Assembly: GCA_021159475.1 (NCBI GenBank)
Contig: JAGGRS010000093.1
Span: 1-6,949 of the forward strand
DNA: 6,949 nt
Direction of reading: 5' to 3'
Source: Candidatus Methanophagales archaeon
GTDB taxonomy: Archaea > Halobacteriota > Syntropharchaeia > Alkanophagales > Methanospirareceae
Made by a program: the position numbers and the translations under genes. Position 1 is the stretch's first letter. Each line of letters opens with the position of its first letter. Under the pieces are notes generated by a model that was given only the letters and a program-made list of their open reading frames with translations, was not told where the DNA came from and ran no database searches. Of the stretch, positions 1 to 6,078 are shown in pieces.

Positions 1-1
1 T

Positions 2-118
2 AAATACGTGGAGGTGGATACTCATGTGAAGGAAATCATCGAGCAATACGTTTCGAAAAAGGGTTTGCACAGAGAGAAGCGTTCGGCAGTGGTGATGTGG
101 TGGATTAGAAAGAGGTGA
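2..118 (+). CDS. C-terminal tail of an unrecognised gene (5' end outside the window)
   Basis: The frame is open from the left edge and gives 38 residues before TGA at 116-118. The peptide is charged and basic (VKEIIEQYVSKKGLHREKR, then a short hydrophobic VVMWW and IRKR at the end). The stop codon lies inside the GTG start of the next gene (GTGA, 115-118), an arrangement typical of translationally coupled archaeal genes. This is the main reason to accept it as the end of a real gene. I do not recognise the family. The helical, basic end would fit a small DNA-binding protein or the end of an enzyme, but nothing decides between these. Confidence 0.45.
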   Translation, partial: KYVEVDTHVKEIIEQYVSKKGLHREKRSAVVMWWIRKR

Positions 119-681
119 ATTTGAGGCAGGATGGTTTTACCAAAGGAATTATGAACTCAGGCAATTTTTACAGCAGGGTAACGTATTTCCTTTTAGGGCT
201 AAGGGACAAACTTGGCATACCATTCAACCCGCGGGAGGAGTTAAATAAACTCGATATCAGAGAAGGGCAGATAATTCTGGATTACGGCTGTGGTATAGGT
301 TCTTACACTTTCCCTATCGCTAAGCTCGTGGGTAATAGCGGGAGAGTGTATGCCCTGGACAAAGAGCCAGTGGCTGTAACGAGGATTGAAGAAGAGGCGA
401 AGAAGCAAGGACTTCGGAACATAATCACGATATTATCCGATAGGGAGACCGGCTTGCGTGATGATAGTGTGGATGTGGTTCTATTTTATGGTGTGCTTCC
501 GCAGATTAAGGATAAGGAGTCAGTGCTGAGGGAATTGCACAGGGTTTTGAAGCCCGACGGCTACTTATCCACGCGTTTTTGCTTTCGTATCAAAAAGGAC
601 AGGATTTTAGAAATTATGGAATCCGCTGGTTTTTCTCTGAGAGAGCAAAAGGGGCACATACTTAACTTTAGAAAAATGTAA
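115..681 (+). CDS. Class I SAM-dependent methyltransferase (methyltransferase type 11/25-like)
   Basis: Predicted cytoplasmic Rossmann-fold methyltransferase of 188 residues; the substrate cannot be read from the sequence. SAM-binding motif I is DYGCGIG at residues 56-62. The acidic residue ending strand 2, expected to bind the SAM ribose, is D82 in VYALD. A motif IV-like stretch (SVDVVLFYGVLPQI) starts near residue 118, followed by the family's usual VLRELHRVLKPDGYL. The protein is short: after the post-motif segment only one helix and a final strand pair remain (ESAGFSLREQKGHILNFRKM), which fits compact UbiE/Methyltransf_11-like members. The listed start is GTG overlapping the upstream stop (GTGA). 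An alternative ATG at 151 has AAAGGA just upstream at 142-147 and would remove 12 residues that carry no motif. The overlap suggests cotranscription with the upstream gene. No membrane segment is seen. Confidence 0.85.
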   Translation: MNLRQDGFTKGIMNSGNFYSRVTYFLLGLRDKLGIPFNPREELNKLDIREGQIILDYGCGIGSYTFPIAKLVGNSGRVYALDKEPVAVTRIEEEAKKQGLRNIITILSDRETGLRDDSVDVVLFYGVLPQIKDKESVLRELHRVLKPDGYLSTRFCFRIKKDRILEIMESAGFSLREQKGHILNFRKM

Positions 682-768
682 GCGTGTAGAGAAAAATATT
701 TTAAGTTCTTATTTAATATCTTTGTCTTTATCTTATAGTTACAGTGATAATGTGAAGAAACTATCAGT
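682..768 (+). promoter_or_regulatory. A+T-rich intergenic region: probable terminator and promoter ahead of the HEPN-like gene
   Basis: The 87 bases between the methyltransferase stop and the next ATG are strongly A+T-rich. TATA-like candidates are TTTAATATC at 712-720 and CTTATAGT at 731-738. From a start site about 25 bases downstream, either would leave only a short leader before ATG 769. T-runs such as TTTGTCTTTATCTT (721-734) could also end upstream transcripts. No strong Shine-Dalgarno sequence precedes ATG 769 (only GTGAAG at 752-757), so weak or leaderless initiation is possible. Placement is by eye. Confidence 0.35.
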
Positions 769-1209
769 ATGGACGAAGAAGATGTGGATAAGAGAGAATG
801 TATTGTTTCTGATGCTGTTGCCAGATATCTAAACATTGATCCAAAATCCAGGGCAGAAATCCATATAAGCCTTTGTAATAAATACTTAAGTGACGCAGAA
901 GCGCGGATTTCCGAAGATGATTATGTTCAAGCCTCAGAAAAAGGCTGGGGTGCCGCCTCGCAGGCGGTTAAAGCAGTGGCTTTAAGCAGGGAAGGGAAAG
1001 AGCTAAGAGCCCATGGAGAGCCCCGGGAATACGTGAACAAATTAAGGAAAGAGCTAAAAGAACCTGCGATAAACAAGCTCTGGTTCTCTGCAAATAGCTT
1101 GCACACGAACTTTTATGAAAGGTGGCTGACCAAAGACCAGGTAGAAGATGCTTTAAAAGATGTAAAGGAGTTCGTGAATAGATTAAAGGAGATAATACAG
1201 GATTTATGA
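769..1209 (+). CDS. PaREP1-family, HEPN-like helical protein
   Basis: Encodes 146 residues, predicted all-helical and soluble. The core from about residue 32 matches my recollection of the archaeal PaREP1/PaREP8 family: YLSDAEARISEDDYVQASEKGWGAA begins at residue 39, with SQAVKAVA next. A second conserved block, LWFSANSLHTNFYERWL (residues 104-120), is followed by a helix with VKEFVNRLKEI. The family belongs to the HEPN-like superfamily, whose members are often RNases or nucleotide-binding partners of MNT nucleotidyltransferases. I see no R-x4-6-H motif, the usual HEPN RNase signature; R74 and H82 are too far apart. No MNT gene is adjacent. A catalytic toxin role is therefore not supported, and a binding or scaffold role is equally possible. 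The start is fixed by an in-frame TAA at 748-750. The gene is more A+T-rich than the core genes to the right, which fits accessory DNA. Confidence 0.75.
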   Translation: MDEEDVDKRECIVSDAVARYLNIDPKSRAEIHISLCNKYLSDAEARISEDDYVQASEKGWGAASQAVKAVALSREGKELRAHGEPREYVNKLRKELKEPAINKLWFSANSLHTNFYERWLTKDQVEDALKDVKEFVNRLKEIIQDL

Positions 1210-1266
1210 ACATGGCATGGAACAGGGCGTCCCCCTTTATTTGCGAGCAGTGGCGGTGTTTTTGTA

Positions 1267-1431
1267 ATGGCAATTGGGGAGCGGCGTACAGAAAGCTCAC
1301 CAGAGTTTCAATTCAATCCGAGGGAAATAGATTTCGTCAAAGTGAGGAGTGTAAAAGCCAACCTGGATGAGGTCTGCACCGCCTTTGATTGGCTTTTGAA
1401 ATACGAGGAAAGGGTGCATATAATATTATGA
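1267..1431 (+). CDS. Small ORF of unknown function, possibly a gene remnant
   Basis: ATG at 1267 to TGA at 1429-1431 gives 54 residues with protein-like composition (PEFQFNPREIDFVKVRSVK, then LDEVCTAFDWLLKYEERV near the end). There is no convincing ribosome site: the bases just before ATG are GTGTTTTTGTA. The same frame stays open back to 1210, directly behind the stop of the HEPN-like gene, and the upstream codons read HGTGRPPLFASSGGVFV. The real product may thus be a longer gene that has lost its start. I do not recognise a family. It could be a small partner of the HEPN-like protein, a decayed gene, or chance. Evidence is weak. Confidence 0.25.
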   Translation: MAIGERRTESSPEFQFNPREIDFVKVRSVKANLDEVCTAFDWLLKYEERVHIIL

Positions 1432-1441
1432 TGGTTGAGTA

Positions 1442-1461
1442 ACAACTATGATATGAGTTGT
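1442..1461. repeat. Short inverted repeat at the broken end of the transposase remnant
   Basis: ACAACT (1442-1447) and AGTTGT (1456-1461) form a 6-base stem around the 8-base loop ATGATATG. A further GTTG at 1434-1437 can pair with CAAC at 1443-1446. The right arm ends at the point where transposase-like coding stops (DWG codons around 1462-1470). It may mark a junction left by insertion or deletion, or act as a small hairpin. Arms this short can arise by chance. Confidence 0.3.
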
Positions 1462-1724
1462 CCCCAGTCAGGATGCTCCCTTCTCAGCTCGATAACCCTC
1501 CTCTCTATCTCAGGGTCAATGGTGTGAGGATTATGCACAGCATGACTCCTCGTCTCACGAAGCCCGTCTACGCCGTCCTTCTCGTATCGGGGCTTCCACC
1601 GATAGTAGGTGCTGCGCGAGACTTTTGCTCCTCTGCATGCTTCTGAAACGTTCCCCGGTCGCTCAACCAGTTCGAACAAGTATATTCGCTGTTGAAAGGT
1701 AGTTTGGCGATAATAGACTACCAT
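1446..1724 (-). pseudogene. Truncated IS481-like transposase (N-terminal HTH part only)
   Basis: The 92-codon reading frame begins at ATG 1724-1722 with a good ribosome site, AAGGAGG at 1740-1734 on the - strand, and an in-frame TGA just upstream. Residues 24-43 form the transposase helix-turn-helix (GNVSEACRGAKVSRSTYYRW). Then come YEKDGVDGL and a second helical unit, DPEIERRVIELRREHPDWG (residues 70-88). In IS481/IS3-type transposases this is normally followed by the rest of the HTH_32 region and then the DDE (RNase H-fold) catalytic core, about 300 or more residues in total. Here the homology stops at DWG, and after QLIS a stop codon follows. The bases further left show no rve/DDE core in any frame I read. 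This is a non-autonomous remnant that could at most make a DNA-binding fragment. The IS481 assignment rather than another HTH_32-bearing family is moderately sure. Confidence 0.8.
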
Positions 1725-1766
1725 CTCCAGGTTCCTCCTTCACATAGAAGCAGGTATGTAAAGCAT

Positions 1767-2414
1767 TCATGGCAACATCACCTTTCTCCATGTCTTAAGC
1801 ACCTTGCTCAAGCACTGGTTCAGCGGGTTGCTCAGTCTGCCCCCGTATTCAATCTCATTATCCAGTATATCCCGTCTCAGTTCCTCCTCGCTGGCTGCGT
1901 TCGCTCGAATGAATGCATTTCCAATCTCCCACCCGAAATGCGCATCACTACCCGCTGTAACGGGCAGCTTATGTCGGCTGGCGAATTCCACCGCACGCTC
2001 ATTGTAGCTCTGGAATAGACATCTCGAATTGAAGCCCTCTATGCAATCAAAGAACTTAGCATCCTCATCCGTGGGTTGTAAGCCCGGGCGTATCCTATCA
2101 AATGGATGTGGCACAACAACGATGCCGCCCTGTTCTTTTATCCCCTCAATCACCGCTTCAAATTCGCCCGGTTCCACTTCCGCATTGAGGAATAGCCCTA
2201 TTATCTCACCCCGGTCCGTCATTATCTCCGAACCCACAATCACTTTAAAATCTTCCGTTTCATATCGCTTCGCTTCCAATCCCCCCTTTATCGTGTTGTG
2301 GTCCGTCACGGCAACCCCGGCAAGCCCCCTCTTACGCCCATGTTTCACAATCGCTCGTGGCTCGAGCATGCTATCAGGCGAGTATTTCGAGTGTGTGTGC
2401 ATGTCATATCTCAT
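1767..2414 (-). CDS. PHP-domain metal-dependent phosphoesterase
   Basis: Encodes 215 residues of a polymerase-and-histidinol-phosphatase (PHP) fold, a soluble metal-dependent phosphoesterase. The metal-ligand motifs are present in order: DMHTHSKYSPDS at the N-terminus (H6, H8), TDHNT (D38, H39), GSEI (E63), VPHPFDR (H103) and AGSDAHFG (D157, H159). It therefore looks intact and active. Stand-alone archaeal members resemble bacterial YciV/TrpH-type phosphatases, which act on small nucleotides or RNA ends; the substrate here is unknown. The C-terminal GGRLSNPLNQCLSKVLK resembles the tail of other archaeal PHP proteins, so the neighbouring transposase scar has probably not cut the gene. The start is ATG 2414-2412, preceded by purine-rich GAAGAAGAGAGAG rather than a clear GGAGG. 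It is transcribed divergently from ilvB over 87 bases, so the two may share regulation. Confidence 0.88.
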   Translation of the reverse strand: MRYDMHTHSKYSPDSMLEPRAIVKHGRKRGLAGVAVTDHNTIKGGLEAKRYETEDFKVIVGSEIMTDRGEIIGLFLNAEVEPGEFEAVIEGIKEQGGIVVVPHPFDRIRPGLQPTDEDAKFFDCIEGFNSRCLFQSYNERAVEFASRHKLPVTAGSDAHFGWEIGNAFIRANAASEEELRRDILDNEIEYGGRLSNPLNQCLSKVLKTWRKVMLP

Positions 2415-2437
2415 CTCTCTCTTCTTCTCTTTTCACC

Positions 2438-2450
2438 TTGCAGGATGCAA
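2438..2450. promoter_or_regulatory. Possible operator palindrome between the PHP gene and ilvB
   Basis: TTGCA-GGA-TGCAA is a perfect 5-base inverted repeat with a 3-base spacer. It lies about 10 bases left of the TATA-like element, upstream of the ilvB promoter, and near the expected transcription start of the PHP gene in the other direction. A dimeric regulator bound here could affect both genes. Only one copy was seen, so the operator role is inference. Confidence 0.3.
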
Positions 2451-2459
2451 AGATAGAAG

Positions 2460-2469
2460 TATATTTAAA
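2460..2469. promoter_or_regulatory. TATA-like element of the divergent PHP/ilvB promoter region
   Basis: TATATTTAAA reads TTTAAATATA on the opposite strand, close to the archaeal TATA-box consensus in either direction. For ilvB a start near 2486-2490 would give a leader of roughly 12-16 bases, with purine-rich AGATAGAAG upstream as a possible BRE. For the PHP gene a start near 2435-2440 would give a leader of about 20-25 bases. Whether it serves one gene or both cannot be settled from sequence. Confidence 0.5.
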
Positions 2470-2501
2470 CAGGTGTAATAAATGTATAGCGTAGTGGAGA
2501 A

Positions 2502-4217
2502 ATGGCGGGCAAGAAGCTGAGCGGTGCGGAGATAGTGGTGGAGGAACTGAAGAAGGAAGGTGTGGAGGTAGCCTTTGGTATACCCGGCGGCGCACTGCTG
2601 GATTTCTATGAGGCGCTGCAACAGGCGGAGGAGATAAGGCATATATTAATGAGGCATGAGCAATGCGCAGCGCACGCAGCTGATGGCTATGCACGTGTAT
2701 CTGGACGAACCGGCGTTTGCATCGCCACTTCCGGTCCAGGTGCCACAAATCTCATTACTGGACTGACGAATGCGAACATGGACTCTTCTCCCGTCGTTGC
2801 ACTTACCGGGCAGGTGCCCACATCCGCAATAGGCTCCAATGCCTTTCAGGAGGCGAGTACCTTCACAATCACCATGCCCATCACGAAGCATAACTTCCTG
2901 GTGACGCGAGCGGAGGATTTACCACGTGTCATTCATAATGCCTTTTATATCGCCAATACCGGCAGGAAAGGTGTTGTCCTGGTCGACCTGCCGAAGGATG
3001 TCCAGGCGAGTAAAGTGGAGGTGGAATTGCATCCAGAAGAGACGTTCCCGGGTTATAAACCAAATATAAACCCGAATAAAGTGCAGACGAAGAAGGCTGC
3101 GGAGGCGCTCGCAAATGCCGAACGCCCGCTCATTCTCGCAGGTGGCGGTGTTATAAGTGCGGGTGCGACGGAAGAATTACGGACTTTAGCGGAAACACTC
3201 GGCGCGGGCGTTGTCACTACACTGATGGGCAAAGGTGCAATACCGGAAAGCCATCCCCTGTGTCTTGGTATGGCTGGTATGCACGGGCGTATCTATGCGA
3301 ACAGAGCACTGAACGAATGTGATGCCCTGCTCGCACTTGGCACACGATTCAGCGACAGATTGACCGGCTGGCAACTTGACCAGTTTGCTCCTGACGCGAC
3401 ATTGATACAGGTGGACGTGGATGCCGCCGAGATAAATAAGAACATACCGGTGGATATCCCGATTGTGGGAGATGTGAAGCTTGCACTTTCTGATATACTG
3501 AAGTGGCTTAAGAAAGAGAGCATACGTGAGGGAAGCGTATGGTTACAGCGTGTAAAAGAGATGCATTCAGCCTGTGAGGAGTGCATAAAAGATATACATA
3601 GACCGGGGTCATCGGTATCCGATATTTTAATAAAAGAACTCAATAATATCCTGGACGATGATACAATCATCACGACCGAGGTGGGACAGTGTCAGATGTT
3701 CGCTGCGCATTATTATATGACGAAGAAGCCCCGCACTTTCATATCCTCCGGGGGATTGGGCACGATGGGCTTCGGGTTCCCCGCGGCAATAGGTGCCAAG
3801 GTTGCGGCGCCGGATAAGCAGGTGGTGGATATTGCGGGTGACGGTAGTTTCCTGATGACCTGCCATGACCTGGCAACCTGCGTTGAGAATGATATCCCGG
3901 TGGTGGTCTGTATCTTCGATAACCGCTATCTGGGTATGGTAAGGCAGTGGCAGGAGCTGTTCTTCGATAAGAGATATTCGCATACGAATCTGGGTATAAC
4001 GCCCGATTTCATCAAGCTCGGTGAGGCTTTTGGGTGCTATGCGGAGCGAGTGGAGAAGCCTGAGGATTTGAAATCGGCATTGAAGAACGCTTTTGAGTCT
4101 GGCAAGCCCGCAGTGCTTGATATGATAGTGGGTAAGGAGGATAAGGTGCTGCCCATGATCCCGCCTGGTGGTGGTATAACCGGTATGATAGGAACCGAGA
4201 GATGCAGACGCGTGTGA
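2502..4217 (+). CDS. ilvB: Acetolactate (acetohydroxyacid) synthase, large catalytic subunit
   Basis: Encodes 571 residues, the usual length for AHAS catalytic subunits. The enzyme is ThDP-, Mg- and FAD-dependent. It condenses two pyruvates to 2-acetolactate, or pyruvate with 2-oxobutyrate to 2-aceto-2-hydroxybutyrate, the first common step of valine, leucine and isoleucine synthesis in the cytoplasm. The N-terminal PYR domain has FGIPGGALLDFYEAL and the ThDP-activating glutamate E53 in RHEQ, then ATSGPGATNLITGL. The central domain carries MGKGAIPESHPLCLGMAGMHG and GTRFSDRLTG. The C-terminal PP domain has the metal/diphosphate motif GDGSF (D447) through FDNRYLGM (N474), followed by VRQWQELFF, which favours AHAS over other ThDP enzymes. 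The start ATG is preceded by TGGAG at 2495-2499, and a TATA-like element lies at 2460-2469. The last 16 bases overlap ilvN, so the two subunits are probably translated in a coupled way. Confidence 0.96.
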   Translation: MAGKKLSGAEIVVEELKKEGVEVAFGIPGGALLDFYEALQQAEEIRHILMRHEQCAAHAADGYARVSGRTGVCIATSGPGATNLITGLTNANMDSSPVVALTGQVPTSAIGSNAFQEASTFTITMPITKHNFLVTRAEDLPRVIHNAFYIANTGRKGVVLVDLPKDVQASKVEVELHPEETFPGYKPNINPNKVQTKKAAEALANAERPLILAGGGVISAGATEELRTLAETLGAGVVTTLMGKGAIPESHPLCLGMAGMHGRIYANRALNECDALLALGTRFSDRLTGWQLDQFAPDATLIQVDVDAAEINKNIPVDIPIVGDVKLALSDILKWLKKESIREGSVWLQRVKEMHSACEECIKDIHRPGSSVSDILIKELNNILDDDTIITTEVGQCQMFAAHYYMTKKPRTFISSGGLGTMGFGFPAAIGAKVAAPDKQVVDIAGDGSFLMTCHDLATCVENDIPVVVCIFDNRYLGMVRQWQELFFDKRYSHTNLGITPDFIKLGEAFGCYAERVEKPEDLKSALKNAFESGKPAVLDMIVGKEDKVLPMIPPGGGITGMIGTERCRRV

Positions 4218-4681
4218 TATCGCTGTTGGTGGAGGACAATCCGGGAGTGCTGACGCGGATGTCGGGTATGTTCACAATGCGAGGTATAAATATCTCTTCA
4301 CTTACGGTATCGCCATGCGAGAAGCCGGGGTTATCAAGGATGACAGTGACGATAGAAGCCTCTGAGAGCGAATTGGAGAAGGTGAGGAAGCAGTTGAGCA
4401 ATCTGATAGAGGTGATAAAGGTGGTGGATTTGAAGGAGCACGATGCGATTATCCGCGACCTGTGCCTCATGAAGGTGCATACAAAGAATGTGGAGGCACG
4501 AACTGAGGTGATGCAGCTTGCGGAATCTTATGGTGCGAAAATAGCCGATGCATCACTTGATTCATTAATACTGGAACTCGCAGACGAACCTGAGCGAATA
4601 GACCGATTTATAGAATTGATGAAGCACTTTGGAATAAAACAGCTATTCAGAACCGGAATTACAGCAATTGCCCGCGATTAA
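4202..4681 (+). CDS. ilvN: Acetolactate synthase, small regulatory subunit (ACT domain)
   Basis: Encodes 159 residues, the standard size for the archaeal/bacterial IlvN/IlvH regulatory subunit. It binds the IlvB catalytic subunit, raises its activity and, in the known family, confers feedback inhibition by valine. The ACT domain spans about residues 3-77: [20 protein letters not shown], then [14 protein letters not shown] with the conserved turn N13-P14-G15. The C-terminal domain begins near [11 protein letters not shown] and ends [17 protein letters not shown], matching the family ending. ATG 4202 overlaps the end of ilvB by 16 bases, with a weak purine-rich site (AGGAACCGAGAG) ahead. No ilvC follows; the stop at 4679-4681 lies inside the 3' end of the convergent purE gene. 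Confidence 0.95.
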   Translation: MQTRVISLLVEDNPGVLTRMSGMFTMRGINISSLTVSPCEKPGLSRMTVTIEASESELEKVRKQLSNLIEVIKVVDLKEHDAIIRDLCLMKVHTKNVEARTEVMQLAESYGAKIADASLDSLILELADEPERIDRFIELMKHFGIKQLFRTGITAIARD

Positions 4682-5084
4682 GGCTTTTCAACATACGAAT
4701 AGCGAACAGAGCCGCGTTCTCGCCATTATCAATACCCACAACAGCCACAGGCACACCGGATGGCATCTGCACCATAGAAAGCAGTGCATCCATCCCCAGC
4801 AGCTTGCCACTCACCGGCACTCCAATGACGGGCTTGTCGGTCTTCGCCGCTATTACACCCGGTAATGCCGCGGACAAGCCTGCAATCGCTATTATCACGG
4901 CTACTGAATCTTCAATCTCCTTCAGATACCGCTCCAGCGCTTCCGGCTCGCGATGTGCCGATAGCACACGCATTTCATAACGCACTTTATGCTCCGCCAG
5001 CACCTTCGCCGCCTTCTCTGCCACCACCTTATCGCTATTAGAACCCATTATGATAGCGACCTCGGGCTCAGCCATCTCTGTCAT
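4659..5084 (-). CDS. purE: PurE: AIR carboxylase / N5-CAIR mutase
   Basis: Encodes 141 residues of the PurE family, which forms 4-carboxy-5-aminoimidazole ribonucleotide (CAIR) in de novo purine synthesis, either from N5-CAIR (class I mutase) or from AIR and CO2 (class II). Motifs: AIIMGSNSD (residues 10-18) and LSAHR (41-45, with the conserved histidine), the glycine-rich [17 protein letters not shown], then PVIGVPV and [18 protein letters not shown]. The central loop reads AGLSAALPG where many bacterial class I enzymes have A-x-HLPG, so I do not assign the class. The listed ATG (5084) lies about 10 bases after GGAG in the upstream gene and overlaps that gene by 17 bases. An alternative ATG at 5075 would remove three residues (TEM region). 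It is last in the - strand operon, and its 3' end overlaps ilvN by 23 bases. Confidence 0.93.
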   Translation of the reverse strand: MTEMAEPEVAIIMGSNSDKVVAEKAAKVLAEHKVRYEMRVLSAHREPEALERYLKEIEDSVAVIIAIAGLSAALPGVIAAKTDKPVIGVPVSGKLLGMDALLSMVQMPSGVPVAVVGIDNGENAALFAIRMLKSLNRGQLL

Positions 5085-6051
5085 TGCTCATCTTCTCCCT
5101 TATCACACATGTGAACTCTTCCGGGTCTCTTATCCTCTTCAACTCCTCCTTCTCCATCAATACCGTATGGTCTACCTGCACACGCTTGACATTGCCATTA
5201 ACCACGAATACCGAGTGCGTGTTCGTCACGGTCGAGAGACTGCTGAGGATTCTCGCTCTTTTTATCACCTGCTGGGTGTATTTACTTATCCCCGTGAGAA
5301 TCCGTATGCTCTCATTTCTCGATCTCAATTGCGAGAGTGAGACGGCATTGAAAGGTGCATGTGTGGTTGTGAATATCTCAAAGCCTATCTCCTCCATCAT
5401 ACCCAGTATGTATCGCTCTAAGTCCGAAGTGGCATCGTCTATACCCGCTTCCGTCACCTCTGGTGGTAAAGGTTCTTCACGCTCATTGGCTAAGAACTCC
5501 AGTGGCTCTATCAATACGGTATCCAGAATCTCCTCGAGCTTCAGTGCTATATTTATCGTGGTGCTCACGCCACCTTCCTCATATTTACTCACACTGCGCC
5601 TGGAAACGCCCAGACGTGATGCTATATCGCCGAGAGAGAGTTCCTTCTTCTCGCGCGCCATCCGCATCAGCTCACCATTTATGTTCACGTATAAGCCCCC
5701 AGTTGCCGAATAGACATAAGGACGCACCCCCGCGATGAAATAATCGTAGAGTGTATTGACGTTTATTGCGGGAATACCGTGCCGGTGGTAGATGACATCG
5801 TCTTCCAGGAAGAAACTGCCCTTTCTCTCTCCCACGACAAGAGGGGAAGCAAGTAATGAGAATGCCGCACGCTTTATACTCCTCGCTATCTCGTCGCTCA
5901 GACCATCTATGTTGTATAATACCTTCACCAGCAGGATTAAATCGCCCCTGCGCGCCGCCAGATCGAAACTCTTTGCCTTACACCGGCTGGAGACGATGAA
6001 ACCCGCTTCCTTCAGTATCTCGGTTACTCGCGCTATCAAATCGTTCTTCAT
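5068..6051 (-). CDS. Archaeal Cro/C1-type HTH regulator with nuclease-like N-terminal domain (COG1395-like)
   Basis: Encodes 327 residues and resembles the archaea-specific family of putative HTH transcriptional regulators (COG1395 as I recall). Residues about 1-120 form an alpha/beta domain with [18 protein letters not shown] (D30, D37, K43). This looks like a restriction-endonuclease-fold core, but with V where the E of an E-x-K would stand, so it is probably not catalytic. Residues about 126-180 are a Cro/C1 helix-turn-helix: [20 protein letters not shown], then [14 protein letters not shown]. Residues about 205-327 form a second alpha/beta domain ([38 protein letters not shown]) of the same general style. 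No membrane segment is seen. Targets are unknown; its place between proC and purE suggests control of its own operon or of amino-acid/purine metabolism, which is inference. The start is ATG 6051, 27 bases after proC, with a G-run about 9 bases upstream. The end overlaps purE. Confidence 0.85.
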   Translation of the reverse strand: MKNDLIARVTEILKEAGFIVSSRCKAKSFDLAARRGDLILLVKVLYNIDGLSDEIARSIKRAAFSLLASPLVVGERKGSFFLEDDVIYHRHGIPAINVNTLYDYFIAGVRPYVYSATGGLYVNINGELMRMAREKKELSLGDIASRLGVSRRSVSKYEEGGVSTTINIALKLEEILDTVLIEPLEFLANEREEPLPPEVTEAGIDDATSDLERYILGMMEEIGFEIFTTTHAPFNAVSLSQLRSRNESIRILTGISKYTQQVIKRARILSSLSTVTNTHSVFVVNGNVKRVQVDHTVLMEKEELKRIRDPEEFTCVIREKMSNDRDG

Positions 6052-6060
6052 CGCCTCTAA

Positions 6061-6072
6061 CCCCCCAACCCC
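6061..6072 (-). promoter_or_regulatory. G-rich translation initiation region before the HTH regulator
   Basis: On the - strand the short gap between proC and the regulator reads GGGGTTGGGGGG, followed by TTAGAGGCG and ATG. The six-G run sits 9 bases before the start codon, where a Shine-Dalgarno sequence is expected, and it or the following AGAGG may pair with 16S rRNA. An unusual run for a ribosome site; function not proven. Confidence 0.3.
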
Positions 6073-6078
6073 AATTAT

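Noticed and set aside
1206..1370. 54-codon ORF whose ATG overlaps the HEPN gene stop (ATGA)
   Set aside because: The overlap looks attractive, but the translation (many Trp, Cys, Arg, Gln, Ser) is not protein-like. The neighbouring frame ending at 1431 is more convincing.
2029..2478. 149-codon + strand ORF opposite the PHP gene
   Set aside because: It is antisense to a gene with full PHP metal-ligand motifs, and its own translation is low-complexity Ser/Pro/Ile-rich with no recognisable family.
2404..2748. - strand ORFs over the ilvB start region
   Set aside because: They overlap the promoter and the conserved N-terminus of ilvB and show no protein-like pattern.
5084..5713. 209-codon + strand ORF opposite the HTH regulator
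   Set aside because: Serine-rich antisense reading of a conserved gene, with no motif.
6052..6078. Possible G-quadruplex in the proC-regulator gap
   Set aside because: Only two long G-runs are present, so at best a weak two-layer structure could form. A ribosome-site explanation is simpler.
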